This document shows, one piece after another, positions 12,301 through 22,239 of a stretch of 64,000 nt of DNA; position 1 is the first letter of the stretch; each line of letters starts with the position of its first letter. Both the position numbers and the translations under genes were made by a program. The notes under the pieces were generated by a model. That model searched no databases and was not told where the DNA came from. It worked only from the letters and a program-made list of their open reading frames with translations. The stretch lies in contig OY829329.1 of assembly GCA_963691655.1 (NCBI GenBank), forward strand, positions 22,743,883-22,807,882, given 5' to 3'. This DNA is from Toxonevra muliebris (Eukaryota; Arthropoda; Insecta; Diptera; Pallopteridae).

Positions 12301-15300
12301 GCTAATGCTTCTCATTTGTAACTTGGATTGCCAAATACGCCAGGGAAAACTCCTTTGCCGATCACCAGTACATTGAGTTCTATCCGGATATAGGTAAAAC
12401 AGATAGCACTTCTTTTATCAATAGAAAGAGAGCCAATTGAGATAAGTATAAAATTGTCTTAGCCAATTTCTTAGATAATGGTAATTGCAACCTCCAACAA
12501 CTGGGATGTAAATTGACAACATAGGTTGGCTTGCTAAACAATCTTTAGTAAAACGAGATGGGAATCGAAACCACTCTGATGGACATCAGAAATCTCTGAC
12601 CTAGCGAAAAAGTGTCGCGGACACTTCAACCTGGCAAAACAGATCAATTTATAAAACTTATATCAGATCCTTTAAAGGAGAAGTTAGGAAGCAGCAAAGC
12701 GCGTCTTGAAGTACCTTCTTCAACAATATGGTATATTAAGCAACATTCAGAAACCAGATAGTCATTCAACATCATCTACTTCAGAAACCTTGGAGGTACT
12801 ACTCATTTTCTGGGCTGCACGCTCTCATCCGGAGCTGTACTTTCCAGTTCCTCCACTAAATAAGTCAACACTATAATCACTGCAAGCAAACTTAAGTAGG
12901 CTATCAATAGTTGTCAACCTTTTAAGTCACCCGTACCAGACAAAGTAATTCCCGCGGAACTTCAAACAACTACTGACATAGTGCTACCTTGGCTAGATAA
13001 GCTTTTCGAAGCCTGTCTGAGCCTCTCATACACTCCTAATAAATGGCAAGAGGAGAATGTTGTCTTCCTTCCTAATGGAGCGCAGGCGTCACACTGTAAG
13101 CCGAAGGACTATACACCGATTAGTCTGTTGTCTTTCGTCCTCAAAACATTAGAACGACTAGTAGATATCTGTGCTGGGGAAATCATAAGCATCTTAAAGT
13201 TATCAAAGTCGCAGTACGCCTATATCAAAGGCATATCTGTAGAGACAGCTCTCCATTCCTTGGTTCATCCATTCCTTGGATCTCTCTTCCTAAAAAACAA
13301 AAGGCACTCTAACCATTGACTCGCCTTACTTCCCTCCCCATCTCAAAAATTCTAAGACGACCTGACCATATATGACGAGGACATTACCAGACTAACGAAT
13401 AATAACTTGCTGGACCACAATGCTTACACTACCGCAATCAAGTAACTTCATGCTGAAGTGGTAACTGATGCAACGTGTGCATGCTTATCAGCCAAACATA
13501 GTCTTTAACGGAAGATCCCCTCATGAGGAAAAAATACTGCTAAGGAAAACTAGGTGCACCCAGGCGCAACGCAGGTCGGGATACAGTAAGTTCTAAAATT
13601 CTTACCTATCAAGAATCGACATAACTGTTCAGTACGTATGCCCAGAATGCGGTCGAACCCCCCCCCCTCCCCCCCCCCCCGCGCATCACTAAACACTAAC
13701 TCAATTGCCCTCTGCACCCCACTTACTTGACACCCAGACATCTTTGGAAATATCCTATAGAGGTGGCTACTTTCCTTGGGGTGGACTTGACAGAAACTTC
13801 TGTCGGTTGGATAATGTACCTGTGGCACTCATGACAAAAGTAATAGTTGCTACTACAACAACAACAACCTAGTTGTAAACGAATTACTCTTATGCCAAGC
13901 AGGTTGTAGGAATTTTGCATATGCAGATGATGTGGTTCTATCAGTCTCGTTATATTAACTAACTGGTGCAATAGATGTGGCCTAGACATTAATCCAAACA
14001 AAACAGAACCAGTACTCTTCACGAGAAAATCAAAAATTCCCCCTTTTGACCCGCCTACACTGAAAGGAGTTCCATTACTACCTACTGAACAAGCCAAATA
14101 CTAAGTCCTTATACCTGACAAGAAGTTAGATTGGAAGCAAATCATACAAGACAAGATTAAATAGGCCTCAGTCGAACTTTATTCATCCAAAAGAACCATT
14201 GGGAGTAGATGGGATTTACAACCTAAAGTAGTTCTATGCCTGTACACAGCTGTAGTTAGACTAGTAAAGCTTGTAATGGTCTGGTGACATGCCTTTGCGA
14301 AGGATATCCGCTGCAGGGGATTTATATGTTTACTGGTGAACCTAAAATTACTTTTCTAGTTGAATCAGGAAATAGTGTAGTAGTTTTCTTTACAAACACA
14401 ATGAACAAAAATAAAATTTAATTGAGATTTAGATTTATTATAGTAAATACACCCATCGAGGTTTGCTCCCCTGCATTTTACATATATATCATTAAAAACT
14501 TGCCCGCCTAAACTGTTACTTCTTGCAGCTCTCATTTTTCGCCATTTCATTAATTTCACGCTTTCATTCTTTTATTTCCTTACACCCTCCACTAGGTCCA
14601 TATTATCGTTATCGCACCTATCGTGATTACTTTGAGACACCATTCAAGGATCATGCCGACAATATTGCTGCTACATTGGAAAAACTAAAGTACGCAGGAC
14701 TCTATTGTGTATTATATTTGACGACAAACTATATATGGCCATTGGATGTAAGTACCATAAAAAGTGTAATCAAATCGCATACATTTTTAACGCTTTTAAT
14801 TCTATTCTAGTACGCACTCAGTGATGAATTCTATCAGGAACGTTCATTCTTCTATCGTTTGATGTATGTGTGGCCCACCTTCTTCATATTCCGCATGCGT
14901 ATGTATACAGGACTCACACTCAGCGAATGTGTTTGTACAATGGCAGGCTTCGGCGCATATCCCGATGAAGCTGATGTGGCCAATGGTGAAGGACCCAAAA
15001 AACAATATATGCATTTAAAACGTGATGCTGAAAAGCGTACATATAATTTTACTACCATTGTGAATACACGAGTAATAGATGTCGAACGTTGCTGGACATT
15101 CCGTGAGGGTATGAAACACTGGAATATATGCGTGCAATATTGGTTGGCTGTTAATGTTTATAAGCTATTTCCAAGTAAAAAATATAGGTGGGTACAGTGA
15201 CTCGTAATCAGTTTCTCAGTTTTCTTTATAAATGTTTTTTTTGTTTTCTATTATAGAACTGGTGTCACTTTACTTTGCTCTGCTTACTGGCATGGTTTTC

Positions 15301-15659
15301 GTCCGGGTCACTATTTCTGTATAATGGGTGCTCCCTTCTATGTGCCCTTGGAAGATATGTGGAATAAACTGATACGTAAAGATGCTGTCGGTTTGAAGAG
15401 GCAAATCATTGATGTCATCTTTTGGATTGCGAAATTCTTTGCCTTCAGCTATTTGGGCACTGCGTTCTTGTTGGTCTCATTTAGTAATATTTGGAAATTC
15501 TATAGCTCGGTTTATCATTTCGGTTATATTTCATGGGCTCTATTGATGGCTTTGGGTATATTCTTGACCAAACAAAAGAAAGCAGCAGAGCGTCGTAAAC
15601 AGCGGCATGCTGATGCTACTGGAGCAGAGGGTGAATCACTAAAGGAAAAGACCCAATAG
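9333..15659 (+). CDS. frj: MBOAT7-type lysophosphatidylinositol acyltransferase (farjavit)
   Basis: Six coding exons: 9333-9544, 9609-9735, 9816-10020, 14596-14747, 14811-15187 and 15257-15659. All introns are GT-AG and the phases match, giving 491 residues (human MBOAT7 is 472). The family is ER multi-pass membrane O-acyltransferases that move an arachidonoyl-type chain from acyl-CoA to lysophosphatidylinositol in the Lands cycle. Visible evidence: hydrophobic N-terminal helices, the GPYYRYRTYRDYF word across the exon 3/4 join, HWNICVQYWL with the conserved Asn at about 337, and SAYWHGFRPGHY with the catalytic His at about 370. The C-terminus is basic (KKAAERRKQR), as expected for the cytosolic tail. 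The start is the first ATG of a well-coding frame. Intron 3 (10021-14595) is inflated by a LINE. No lesions are seen, so the gene looks functional. The family is sure; assignment to farjavit rests on recognition. Confidence 0.95.
10021..12190. other. frj intron 3, left part
   Basis: Intronic DNA without a host exon. It contains a diverged copy (10975-11200) of the repeat at 6520-6740, sharing the TCCAACTAAGA...TCCCAAAAAA and TCCGTT-AGTAAA words. A GA run lies at 11824-11838, and a short perfect hairpin GCCCCAGTTACTGGGGC lies at about 11981. The rest is AT-rich with no signal. Confidence 0.5.
12200..14340 (+). pseudogene. Decayed R1/LOA-type LINE inside frj intron 3
   Basis: Same orientation as frj. 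About 12360-12450 reads SDHQYIEFYPDI and later RKRANWDKYKIVLANFL, the SDH-containing end of the endonuclease domain and the linker after it. 12981-13319 reads WQEENVVFLPN...KPKDYTPISLLSFVLKTLERL...QYAYIKG..TETALHS-like, the finger/palm region of reverse transcriptase. About 13910-14100 reads a YADDVV-like catalytic motif, then LTNWCNRCGLDINPNKTEPVLFTRK. Frameshifts and stops are frequent, and the RNase H end is missing. A C-rich tract at 13659-13680 interrupts it. It is inactive and removed with the intron. Confidence 0.8.
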
Positions 15660-15863
15660 TCATATTCGTCAATATATCATCAGGGATGCTAAAGCTTTGT
15701 GGTAGAAATTGTAGCTGGAATAGTAGTGCATAAATTTGCCATGTTTTTTACACTAATTATGGGTTTCTTAGTAGTTTTAAGTCTGTATAAGTATACATTT
15801 TTTTTATATACACACCTGCGTATATTCTATAGAAATTTCTTGTACTGTATTTTGTTCAAAATA

Positions 15864-16110
15864 TCTGTGGTCACAAGGCATAACAACACAAGTCGAGTTT
15901 TGTCGATTTCGAGTTATTATTATAATTGAAATCTTCATATCCGATTTCATATTGTGTCAAAATTTTATGAATATCAGTTCAGTAGTTTACGAGATATTAA
16001 AGGAAAAATATCGCAACTCAAATTGATTTCTATTAGCATTTTAATCTTTGAAGTGCTCTCCTGTAAAATTAAAAAAACTGACTTATGCTGTTATGCCTTG
16101 TGACCACAGA
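15864..16110. mobile_element. TA-flanked MITE just downstream of frj
   Basis: 247 bp with near-perfect inverted ends of about 22 bp that start TCTGTGGTCACAAGGCATAA. The flanks are TA at 15862-15863 and 16111-16112. This end and target layout fits a Tc1/mariner-type non-autonomous element. There is no coding capacity. It lies 205 bp past the frj stop codon, so it may fall in the 3' UTR, where it would form a hairpin. Confidence 0.8.
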
Positions 16111-16284
16111 TATATGGAAATTATTTTAGATTTTTTATTATTTTTACCAAAAATTTTAAATACTATATTAAGAAAAATGTCATAATTTTAAGCTTTTTTA
16201 TTGTTTTTTCTTTTCTTTTTTTGAATTTATTCAAAATTTGTATTTTATTTTGACTAAATTTTTTTAAAAAAGTTTGTATGCATA

Positions 16285-16404
16285 ACAGTCATACCTAAAT
16301 TGGAGCATCATCGTCGTTTATCTGTCAAAACTCTCTTTTTCTCATACAAAAATCGACGATTTTGACCAATAAACGACGCGATGCTTCAATTTAGGTATGA
16401 CTGT
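16285..16404. mobile_element. 120-bp palindromic MITE
   Basis: The inverted ends read ACAGTCATACCTAAATTG on both strands and extend inward with AGCATC and CGTCGTTTAT words, so most of the element folds on itself. Single-ended relatives occur near 23570-23590 (CTCCAATTTAGGTATGA) and 32883-32907 (TTCAATTTAGGTAGGACTGT), showing a dispersed family. A target duplication could not be settled. Confidence 0.7.
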
Positions 16405-17275
16405 AAGTCATCGACTTCATCAAAGTACTCAGTTTATGTTAGATTAAAAAACTATGGAGTGCTTGACACTGACCACCAGGAAAATCATTTACGTAATTTC
16501 AAGTATTTCCAATCAAAAATTATAAACGTATGAAATGTAATGATTAATTTGAGATTTTAAAGTTGCAAATAAAAAATTTCTTTATAAAAGTAACACAAAC
16601 ATTTATGAAGAACAGTGGATCTTGGCCGGATCGATAAAGGAATGTAAAGTTTTTAATCGTATCCTTTGGAAATGTGCCTGACCAAAGAACGAAGGATTGG
16701 TGAAGACAAAAAAGATGTTAATGATTGTACTTTATTATGGAACTAATGCGAATTCACTGAACTGTTGTTGATTTCACATATGATTGAAAATTTGGGCCAA
16801 AATCGACAGATTTGCGGGTAAAAATATCTCAAAATTCTGAAATGATGAAGGAAATAAATATTTTAGGGTAAGATAATGATGCAATGTAAAAAAAATCGAT
16901 AGAAACTGATTACTTTAGTTGTTAGGTCTGAAAAACTTTTACCTGAACAAAAATTACCCGGAAGTAGAGAGAAAAGTTAATAAAATATTTTTTTTGTTGA
17001 AACTTACTTTAATCAAATTTTCATAAAATTGACGCGCACATCAACTTTTCAAGTCCATAATATAACCGGCGAACAGAAATCAAGACTGATGGTCGACCTA
17101 AAATGTAATCAAAACTGGTTTGTGTCTTTACTGACTTTGTGACGTCATCAACTCATGTTTTTATATTCGAAAGAGATTACAATTCTCTCTTTACAACATT
17201 AGCAGTTTCAAAAGAGAAGCCTTCCAAGGGCAATCTATCCGAATTGCATGATTCACACCAACAGCAATATCACAC

Positions 17276-17355
17276 ATCGAACAAAATTAGTTAGATCGAA
17301 CAAAATTGGTTCGGTCGAGCAAGTATGCTCGTTGAAAAACAAATTTGGTTCGATC
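17276..17355 (+). repeat. GATCGAAC minisatellite, unit 1
   Basis: A few diverged copies of a roughly 19-bp unit of the form CAAAATTGGTTCGATCGAG. It lies just upstream of the 72-nt tRNA-like unit at 17389-17460, in the same order as in the other composite copies. Confidence 0.6.
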
Positions 17356-17388
17356 CCACTTTATTATGTTAAGCTTAACTTAACATAT

Positions 17389-17460
17389 GGTCACCGTGGA
17401 GTAGTGGCTATGTGCTGGACTGCTGCGTAGAATGCCGTGGGTTCAAATCCTGGCAGAGGC
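17389..17460 (+). repeat. 72-nt tRNA-like unit (family C), copy 1
   Basis: 72 nt with an A-box-like TGGAGTAGTGGC and a B box GGGTTCAAATCC, the internal Pol III promoter layout of a tRNA. Copies at 18285-18356 (+) and 21904-21975 (-) keep the same length. All three sit inside the same composite repeat, so it is a tRNA-derived retroposon head and not a host tRNA gene. Confidence 0.65.
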
Positions 17461-18125
17461 GATAAAAAAGTAAGTATAATGGTCACAACACCACTTTGTG
17501 AGTTTCGATTAGATGATGGTAATGATAAAAAAAACCTTCAAGAGAGCAAAATTAGAGAGAAAAGAAAACTGAGAAAGTGGAGGGAGAGAGAATAGGAAAA
17601 GAGGGAATAAGAATAGAACATAGACGAAGAAGAAGAAAAAAAATATTTCAAAATCCTGAAATGATCCAGAAATTTTCTTTTACACCCAGATGCTGATGCA
17701 GGGTAAAAAAATCTATTGAAAATTAATACTTTTGTTGTTGGGTTTGAAAAACGCTGGCCTGTGTAATTTAAACAAAAACACTCAGAAAATACTTAAAATA
17801 AAATATTTTTTCATTCTAAAACCATTTGTTTGTTCTTTGAAAAGTTACCTTAATTCAATTTTCCTAAAATTAACGATCGCCACACAAACTTTTGAAGCCT
17901 ACAACAGGCGACCAGAAATCACGACTGATAGCGGATCTGAAATTAAATCAAAACTGGTTTGGGTCTTTATTAACTTTATGACGTCATAATGTAATTTTTT
18001 TGTACTAGCACCAAATATATATTCGAAGAAGACAACAACTCCCTCTTTACAACATCAAAAGTATCTAAAGAGAGCCCTTCTATGAGTGATTTAAAGAGCA
18101 TGATTCACACCAACAACAATATCAC

Positions 18126-18240
18126 ACATCGAACAAAATTGGTTAGATCGAACGAAATTGGTGCGATCGAGTAAAATTGGTTCGATCGAGCAAAATTGGT
18201 GCGATCGAGCAAGTAGGTTCGATCAAAAACATATTTGGTT
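18126..18240 (+). repeat. GATCGAAC minisatellite, unit 2
   Basis: About six copies of a 17-20 bp unit (AAAATTGGTTCGATCGAGC), with the palindromic core TCGATCGA. It precedes the tRNA-like unit at 18285. Confidence 0.75.
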
Positions 18241-18284
18241 CGATCTCACCGTACATATAGAAAGTTAGATGTAACTTAACAGGT

Positions 18285-18356
18285 GGTCGCCGTGGTGTGG
18301 TGGTTATGTGCTGGACTGCTGCGCAGAATGCCGTAGGTTCAAATCTCGGCACAGGC
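18285..18356 (+). repeat. 72-nt tRNA-like unit (family C), copy 2
   Basis: Same 72-nt unit as at 17389, with B box GGTTCAAATCTCGG. It is followed by an A-run, a conserved CTACGCGGCACCACC word, then a long GA tract (18431-18720). The minus-strand copy at 21904-21975 has the same neighbours in the same order. Confidence 0.7.
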
Positions 18357-18430
18357 AAAAAAAAATAATGCAAAGGAAAAATTGTTCTTCTACGCGGCAC
18401 CACCTCGTGGATGGAGATGGCAAATCCCCA

Positions 18431-18720
18431 AGTGCGAAAATAGAGTTTGGAGAGAGAGAGAAGGAGGATGAGAGAGACTGAGAGAGAGAGACAGAGAGAG
18501 AGAGAGACATAGAGAGGGGGAATGAAAGAGAGTGGAAGACAGAGACAGGGGGAGAGAGAGAGAGAGGGAAACATAGAGAGAGGGGGAGAGAGAGAGAAAG
18601 AGGGGAACATAGAGAGAGAGGAAGATAGAGTGGGAGGATAGAGAAAAATCGAGCGGAGAGGAAGAGAGGCGATAAGAAGGGGGGAGGAAGGTAGATAAAG
18701 TAGAGGAAAAAAAAGGAAGG
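18431..18720. repeat. GA-rich microsatellite tract
   Basis: About 290 bp of GAGAGA with GGGGGA interruptions, directly after the family C unit. Long open frames on the minus strand here are low-complexity artefacts (Ser/Leu runs) and are not genes. Confidence 0.9.
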
Positions 18721-19480
18721 TAATTTTTAGAAAAAAAAATGTTTTTGATTCTTTTTATGCAGTCCCAGCTACTTAGAATTAGAAAAATTCTTCTAGTTTT
18801 CAATTGCTTTTTAACATTTATATTTTTCTGGTTCAGTTTATGCTAGAGATGGGCGTGGCACGCGTGAGCATGTACGCACGTGAAATAATTTCCACGTGAG
18901 CGTGATTTTATTTCTATAATTTCGAGGTTAAAATGCGTGAGTATAATTTATTATTGACATATGACATCGTTATAATTCACAATTTTGGTGGTTTAAAAAC
19001 CGAGCTTGTGTTTTTCTTCACCTAAGGATCTTGCAAATTCAAAATCTGGCATCATATACATAGTATATGCATATTATTTATATAAGCACTTTATTTTTTA
19101 TTTATATAAATAAAAATACAACAATAAAAAAATTGCGTTTGTGAACGTGAGTCAAAAAGTACTCACGCGCCCATCTCTTGTTTATGCCGATCATCCGTGT
19201 AAATGATAAAACAAATACTGTAGAAAGGTCTTAAAACTATTTACAGTTCCATATTGATCCAATGATTGATCTGAGGTGAACAGTTAATAGAGAGCTAGGC
19301 GATGTATGTTGTTTACTGCGCTTTTGAATAATAATCCACATAACCATTTTTCTTCAAATTCGTTGTACATATTTATTCCCCCCCCCCCCCCCCAACGTGT
19401 GTTAGATTTGTTCGATTTTACTGCGCCATCGCCAAAAACTGAACTGATTATCAGGAATGTAAATGAGGAATCGAACGACA
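18721..19480. other. AT-rich spacer
   Basis: No gene. An imperfect inverted pair of words (GAGATGGGCGTGGCACGCGTGAG near 18845 and ACTCACGCGCCCATCTCT near 19162) suggests a degenerate element of about 330 bp. A C-run lies at 19379-19393. Confidence 0.4.
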
Positions 19481-19507
19481 TTGCGTCCTATAAAATCTTA
19501 TGAATCC

Positions 19508-19587
19508 AAGCCCCAAACTATGAAAGAAAGAAAAAAAATCGATAAGAAATACCCTAGCAGGGAATCGAACTCGGAACCCAGAGACAA
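19508..19587 (-). repeat. SINE family B, 3' half
   Basis: The minus strand carries the B-box half GAGTTCGATTCCC, then a TTTC-rich tail and the CTTGGGGC-like word, as at 1448-1598. It is truncated at about 19588, where a GGTTAGGTTAGGTT repeat begins. Confidence 0.6.
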
Positions 19588-19953
19588 GGTTAGGTTAGGT
19601 TGTTTGAGCTGTTCATAAAGAAAAAATTAGCACACTCAGACATATTGATCCCTATGGGGCGAGTAGTTACCTCTTCATCCCACCTAGTCAAACCACCCCA
19701 AGAATTCTCTCAGATTTCTTTGTCTGCGAGCCGCTAGAGATATAAGATGGAAGATTGTTTCTTCTTCGTTCCTGCAACTTGGGCAGAAGTGATTGATTTT
19801 TACTTGTACACTTTCCTATAATTCTCATATACTTCATATCGCTAATGAATATAAGAAGGTTATGAGGATTAACCACCAGACCAATACGGGAATCGTATTG
19901 CTATTTCCCAGGTGAATGTAATGTGCACTACCCAATAAACTATCAAAGTCGTC
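19588..19953 (-). repeat. SINE family A, old copy with LINE-like 3' part
   Basis: 19800-19953 (minus) aligns with the 45837-46148 SINE, including the GACGAC-TTTGATAG start and the AATATAAGAAGG stretch. 19588-19800 adds a (CCTAA)n end and a GATCAATATGTCTGAGTGTG-like word. Sharing 3' sequence with a LINE is how many SINEs borrow the LINE reverse transcriptase; that this is the case here is inference. Confidence 0.5.
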
Positions 19954-20608
19954 TTTAGTGGGAATATGCAGGTAAAAAACTTCTTAGGCTAAGGAATTAC
20001 AATTATTTGTGAAGGAGTGACACTCCACGATTGCACATCATTACAGAGATGTGTGTGAAAGGAAGGTTAAAGACTCTACTGTTAGCTCTTTCATTCATTT
20101 TGGAAAAATAAAATAGAGGAATAAGATTGGCATTAAGTTGAGTTAAAAAAAAATAATCGACAACTTCTATGCTACCAGTTCAAAACAACTCAAATCCGTA
20201 GTTTCCTGACCCAAATATCCTAACACAACTATAAGGATGGAGAACCCTAAAATTATTATTATTTTTTTTTTTTGAGATAAAACTCCGGGTTAAATGGTTA
20301 AGGAATGGCGTACATGAAGATAGCTTTGGTAAAACAAAATTACTGTGATTCCTTGCCAAAATTTTTTTCAATTCTCTGTTCAGTTTTGGCATAAAGTGTA
20401 GGCTTTAATCGCAATTTTAAACTGAGAAATGTGAAAATGAAAAGAAAGCCAACCTATGTTTTCGAAAGAGTAAAACCAAGGATATTTGGACCAGAAGATT
20501 CGTTTTTTTTTTTTTAAATATACTTTTATCGATGACTTTGACAGATCATTAGGATTTAAATTTATACAGATATGTTTGGAAATGCAATACTGCAGCATTT
20601 GCTAAAGC
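19954..20608. other. Spacer, no gene seen
   Basis: AT-rich with T-runs at about 20265 and 20505. No coding or repeat signal that I can support. Confidence 0.4.
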
Positions 20609-21250
20609 CAAGGCCGTTGCCAGACATTTTTTTCGGGGGGGATTTCATTCGATGAAAACATTTATAAATAATTTTTATCAAACTGATTTTTAAATACAAT
20701 AAATTAAATCGATAATACATTTGATGGACCCTATAAAATTAAAATGTTTAAGAAAAATTTCCGATTGTTTTTAATCTTAACCTCAAAAAAATGTCCAAAA
20801 GTGGCTAAAAATTCACAGAATAATCAAATTAAATTATCAAACATAATTTCATTAACTCATTGACTTCCCACTACTGATGATGTACCCAACCTCAAAAAAA
20901 TTACCAAAAATGGTAGAGGCTCTTTTTTTTCAAAGATCATATATGGGAATTTGAGCCATTATCAATGATAAGAAACCCGAATGAGGTTGGCTTATATTCC
21001 ATAAATTCGTGAAGTCACAGCATTGAAAGAGAAATCGGATTTGATCGCATAGTGTAACTAAGATTTCAAATTTATTTTTTATATTTGAATTTTTAGAAAA
21101 AAAAAACCGATGGAAGTAAAAAATATCGTTAAATAGATTTTATTTTGACTTTTTTTCCATCCATTGGCAATTAATTTCAACAATTAGAATAAAGTTTCCA
21201 CATTTCGGGGGGGTCAGAACCCCCAAAACCTCCCCCTAAATACGGCCTAA
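20609..21250 (-). mobile_element. hAT-like element with G-run ends, copy 1
   Basis: It starts CAAGGCCGTTGCCAG followed by a T-run and G-run, and ends with CCCCCTAAATACGGCC. The internal blocks match the copies at 43082-44098 and 55697-56637 in reverse orientation: GAGGTTGGCTTATATTCC, TGATGTACCCAACCTCAAAA and GATGGACCCTATAAAATT. No transposase is encoded. No clear 8-bp duplication was found here, so the boundaries are less certain than for the other two copies. Confidence 0.7.
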
Positions 21251-21546
21251 ACATTCAAAATGCAATATATGACTGCTGGCCATGCATTTAACAGCCAGGG
21301 ACTGCTGCAGCGATGCTTTTTGGCACCGCTGATGCCTTGACCTGCACCCAGATAGCAAATGCATTAGTTCTGCATTTCCGAATATACCCATAGTTTTAAA
21401 ACTGTCGACGGAAGATCGGCAGTAACCTTATTTTAATCACAGAATTTCTAAATTAAACTGAACTGTGAAGCAGAACAACGTAAATGTCAAAAAGAATCAA
21501 AATCATTTCATATTTTTTCTTCTCTGGTCCTGGTGCCTTTACTTTC
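21251..21546. other. Spacer between repeats
   Basis: About 300 bp of unassigned sequence, slightly more GC-rich near 21280-21360. No domain recognised. Confidence 0.35.
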
Positions 21547-21810
21547 TTCCTTACTCCCTCCTCGCCGCTCCCTCTCTCCCCTCCTCCCTGCCCTCTCTCT
21601 CCCTCCTCCCTACCCTCTCTCTCCCTCCTCCCTACCCTCTCTCTCCCTCCTCTCTACCCTCTCTCTCCCCTCCTCCCTACCTTCCCTCTCCCTCCTCTCT
21701 ACCCTCTCTCTCCCCTCCTCCCTACTCTCTCTCCCCTCCTGCTCCTTATCCGCTCTCTCGCTTTCCTCCTTAGCCACTCTCTCTCTTTCCACCGCACCCT
21801 CTCTCTCTCC
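21547..21810. repeat. Pyrimidine minisatellite
   Basis: Units of about 24 bp of the form CCCTCTCTCTCCCTCCTCCCTA repeat some ten times. It is the opposite-strand counterpart of the GA tract at 18431-18720. Open frames on both strands here are artefacts of the repeat. Confidence 0.9.
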
Positions 21811-21903
21811 AAACTCTATTTTCGCATTTGGGGATTTGCCATCTCCATCCACCAGGTGGTGCCGCGTAGAAGAACAATTTTTACTTTGCCATTATTTTTT
21901 TTT

Positions 21904-21975
21904 GCATGTGCCGAGATTTGAACCTACAGCATTCTGCGCAGCAGTCCAGCACATAACCATCACACCACGGCGACC
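21904..21975 (-). repeat. 72-nt tRNA-like unit (family C), inverted copy
   Basis: Minus-strand copy of the 18285-18356 unit, with B box GGTTCAAATCTCGG and A-box region CGTGGTGTGATGG. It is flanked on one side by the CTACGCGGCACCACC word and pyrimidine tract and on the other by the minisatellite at 22030-22215. Confidence 0.7.
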
Positions 21976-22029
21976 ACCTGTTAAGTTACATCTAACTTTC
22001 TATATGTACACTAACAGGCTTAACTTAAT

Positions 22030-22215
22030 ACATAACATATGTTGTTCGATCGAACCTATGTTGTTTGATCGAACCTATGTTGTTTGATCGAACCTATTTG
22101 TTCGATCGAACCTATGTTGTTTGATCGAACCTATGTTGTTTGATCTAACATATGTTGTTCGATCGATCCTACGTTGTTCGATCGAACCTATTTGTTCAAT
22201 CTAACTAATTTTGCT
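22030..22215 (-). repeat. 19-bp palindromic minisatellite
   Basis: About nine tandem units near TTGTTCGATCGAACCTATG, in which GTTCGATCGAAC is a perfect 12-bp palindrome. Variants change single bases (TTTGATCGAAC). It occupies the same place relative to the tRNA-like unit as the arrays at 17276 and 18126. Confidence 0.9.
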
Positions 22216-22239
22216 CGTCGTTTGGCGCTGTTTCCGATT

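Larger units (their letters stand above)
16790..18420 (+). repeat. Tandem duplication of a composite repeat
   Basis: Two direct units, about 16790-17640 and 17640-18420, share the same order of words: a CTCAAAATTCTGAAATGAT-like start, a TTGTTGTTRGGT-TGAAAAAC block, a CAAAACTGGTTTG...TGACGTCAT block, a GATCGAAC minisatellite, and a tRNA-like unit. They are clearly diverged, so the duplication is not recent. A third, inverted composite lies at 21547-22215. Confidence 0.65.

Noticed and set aside
17389..17460. Possible functional tRNA gene (72 nt)
   Set aside because: It is repeated three times inside a larger composite and has poor acceptor-stem pairing.
18143..18803. Long Ser/Leu-rich open frames on the minus strand
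   Set aside because: They read the GA tract and the tRNA-like repeat; amino acid runs come from the microsatellite and no domain is present.
21465..22087. Pro/Ser/Leu-rich open frames of up to 184 residues on the plus strand
   Set aside because: They are readings of the pyrimidine minisatellite and the inverted composite repeat.
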